64,000 nucleotides of DNA, from assembly GCF_002723995.1 (NCBI RefSeq), contig NZ_BEWP01000006.1, positions 124,001 through 188,000 on the forward strand, given 5' to 3'. The position numbers were made by a program, and so were the translations under genes. Source of the DNA: Gluconobacter kondonii. Lineage in GTDB: Bacteria > Pseudomonadota > Alphaproteobacteria > Acetobacterales > Acetobacteraceae. The stretch's first letter is position 1. Each line of letters starts with the position of its first letter. The notes under the pieces are model-generated. The model worked only from the letters and a program-made list of their open reading frames with translations. It did not search any database and had not been told where the DNA came from. This document shows positions 63,434 through 64,000 of the stretch, piece by piece.

Positions 63434-64000
63434 TATTTCATCCGCCCATGCTGACGGAACCAGACGATCGCATCTGTCACGGCATCGCGGGCCGGGCGCG
63501 GGGTGTATCCGAGTTCTCTCTTGGCCTTGTCGGATGAGAAGAACATCAGTTTCTTGGACATGGCCAGTGTTTCACGCGTCACCCGCGGTTCAATGCCGAA
63601 CCCGCGTGCCAGCCATTCGGAGACAAGGGCCACGGGATAGAGCCAGGACTGCTTGAGTTTGATTCCCGGCGGCTTCACCCCGGCAATCTGACTGACCATG
63701 CGGAAAAGATCTCCCAGCATGATGTTCTCGCCGCCAAGGATGTATTTCTCGCCGATCTTGCCCCGTTCCAGAGCCAGAGCATGTCCTTCCGCGACATCAT
63801 CGACATGCACGATGTTTAGACCCGTCTCGACATAGGCCGGCATGTTTCCGCTGGCACAGTCGAGAACCATCTGGCCCGTCGGTGTCGGCCTGATGTCCCG
63901 GGGGCCAACGGGGGTCGACGGATTAACGATAATCGCAGGCAGGTTCTTCTCGCGGATCAGCCGCAGGACTTCCTGTTCCGCACGATATTTCGAAAGCTTG
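63433..64000 (-). CDS. hpnA: hopanoid-associated sugar epimerase HpnA (5' end beyond the window)
   Basis: The C-terminal 188 residues of an extended short-chain dehydrogenase/epimerase are present. At the window edge the protein reads KLSKYRAEQEVLR, and the remaining base is compatible with a Tyr codon just before it, giving the YxxxK catalytic motif. AIIVNPSTPVGPRDIRPTPT and ETGLNIVHVDDVAEGHALALE are strongly HpnA-like. It overlaps hpnB by one base. The NAD-binding N terminus lies outside the window. Confidence 0.9.
   Translation of the reverse strand, partial: KLSKYRAEQEVLRLIREKNLPAIIVNPSTPVGPRDIRPTPTGQMVLDCASGNMPAYVETGLNIVHVDDVAEGHALALERGKIGEKYILGGENIMLGDLFRMVSQIAGVKPPGIKLKQSWLYPVALVSEWLARGFGIEPRVTRETLAMSKKLMFFSSDKAKRELGYTPRPARDAVTDAIVWFRQHGRMK

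Overview
The window reads as a chromosomal core segment of an acetic acid bacterium (Acetobacteraceae, Alphaproteobacteria), most likely Gluconobacter or a close relative. This is an inference from gene content and moderately high GC, not from a search. Supporting signs are a pyruvate dehydrogenase E1-beta subunit carrying its own N-terminal lipoyl domain, a LexA box of the alphaproteobacterial direct-repeat type (GAAC-N7-GAAC) in front of lexA, split PurS/PurQ/PurL, a PPIase-trpEGDC order, and a full hopanoid (hpn) locus. No phage, insertion sequence, CRISPR array or integrated plasmid was recognised.

Layout. 1-2.7 kb: two overlapping glycosyltransferase genes (one cut by the window edge) and a divergent zinc acylase/deacylase. 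2.7-6.9 kb: glyA, an amino-acid permease, hemB and a UPF0102 gene that lacks a normal start codon. 6.9-13.9 kb: a leftward purine operon purB / purC-purS-(Rap1a-like secreted protein)-purQ-purL that runs on into bolA and grxD. 13.9-17.3 kb: TerC-family membrane protein, lytic transglycosylase, CinA C-terminal amidase and a small exported protein. 17.4-23.9 kb: leftward pdhA-pdhB-pdhC-lpd-lipA-COQ10/RatA cluster. 24.0-30.0 kb: leftward ppiD-like-trpE-trpG-trpD-trpC. 30.2-36.2 kb: rightward tpiA-secG, pyrG-kdsA, eno and an FtsB-like gene, with a convergent DUF3429 gene. 36.3-43.9 kb: rpmG, lexA, a lipoprotein, pgsA, uvrC, an M19 dipeptidase, an exonuclease III homologue and an orphan OmpR-type response regulator. 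44.0-49.4 kb: a YkuD-fold L,D-transpeptidase, an AT-rich GT8 glycosyltransferase, a CPA-type antiporter, a GNAT enzyme and an RsmB-like methyltransferase. 49.4-54.7 kb: guaB, tRNA-Gln(CUG), Ppx/GppA, rlmE and a solute:sodium symporter. 54.7-64.0 kb: the hopanoid locus hpnG-shc-hpnE-hpnD // cupin and Tat-signal aminotransferase on the other strand // hpnC-hpnB-hpnA.

How the genes work together. The purine genes and guaB cover FGAR to FGAM, the SAICAR step, adenylosuccinate cleavage and the XMP branch. The pdh and lipA genes assemble and lipoylate pyruvate dehydrogenase. HpnC, HpnD and HpnE make squalene without an NADPH-dependent squalene synthase, Shc cyclises it, and HpnG, HpnB and HpnA belong to hopanoid maturation. 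lexA and uvrC give an SOS/excision-repair theme.

The least ordinary items are the Tat-exported PLP enzyme with an exported cupin inside the hopanoid locus, the -10 box framed by a palindrome in front of it, the Rap1a-like exported protein inside the purine operon, the signal-less YkuD protein, the start-less UPF0102 gene, and a 59-bp perfect repeat shared by the two lipoyl-domain genes. Nothing here is a clear-cut undescribed defence or mobile system.
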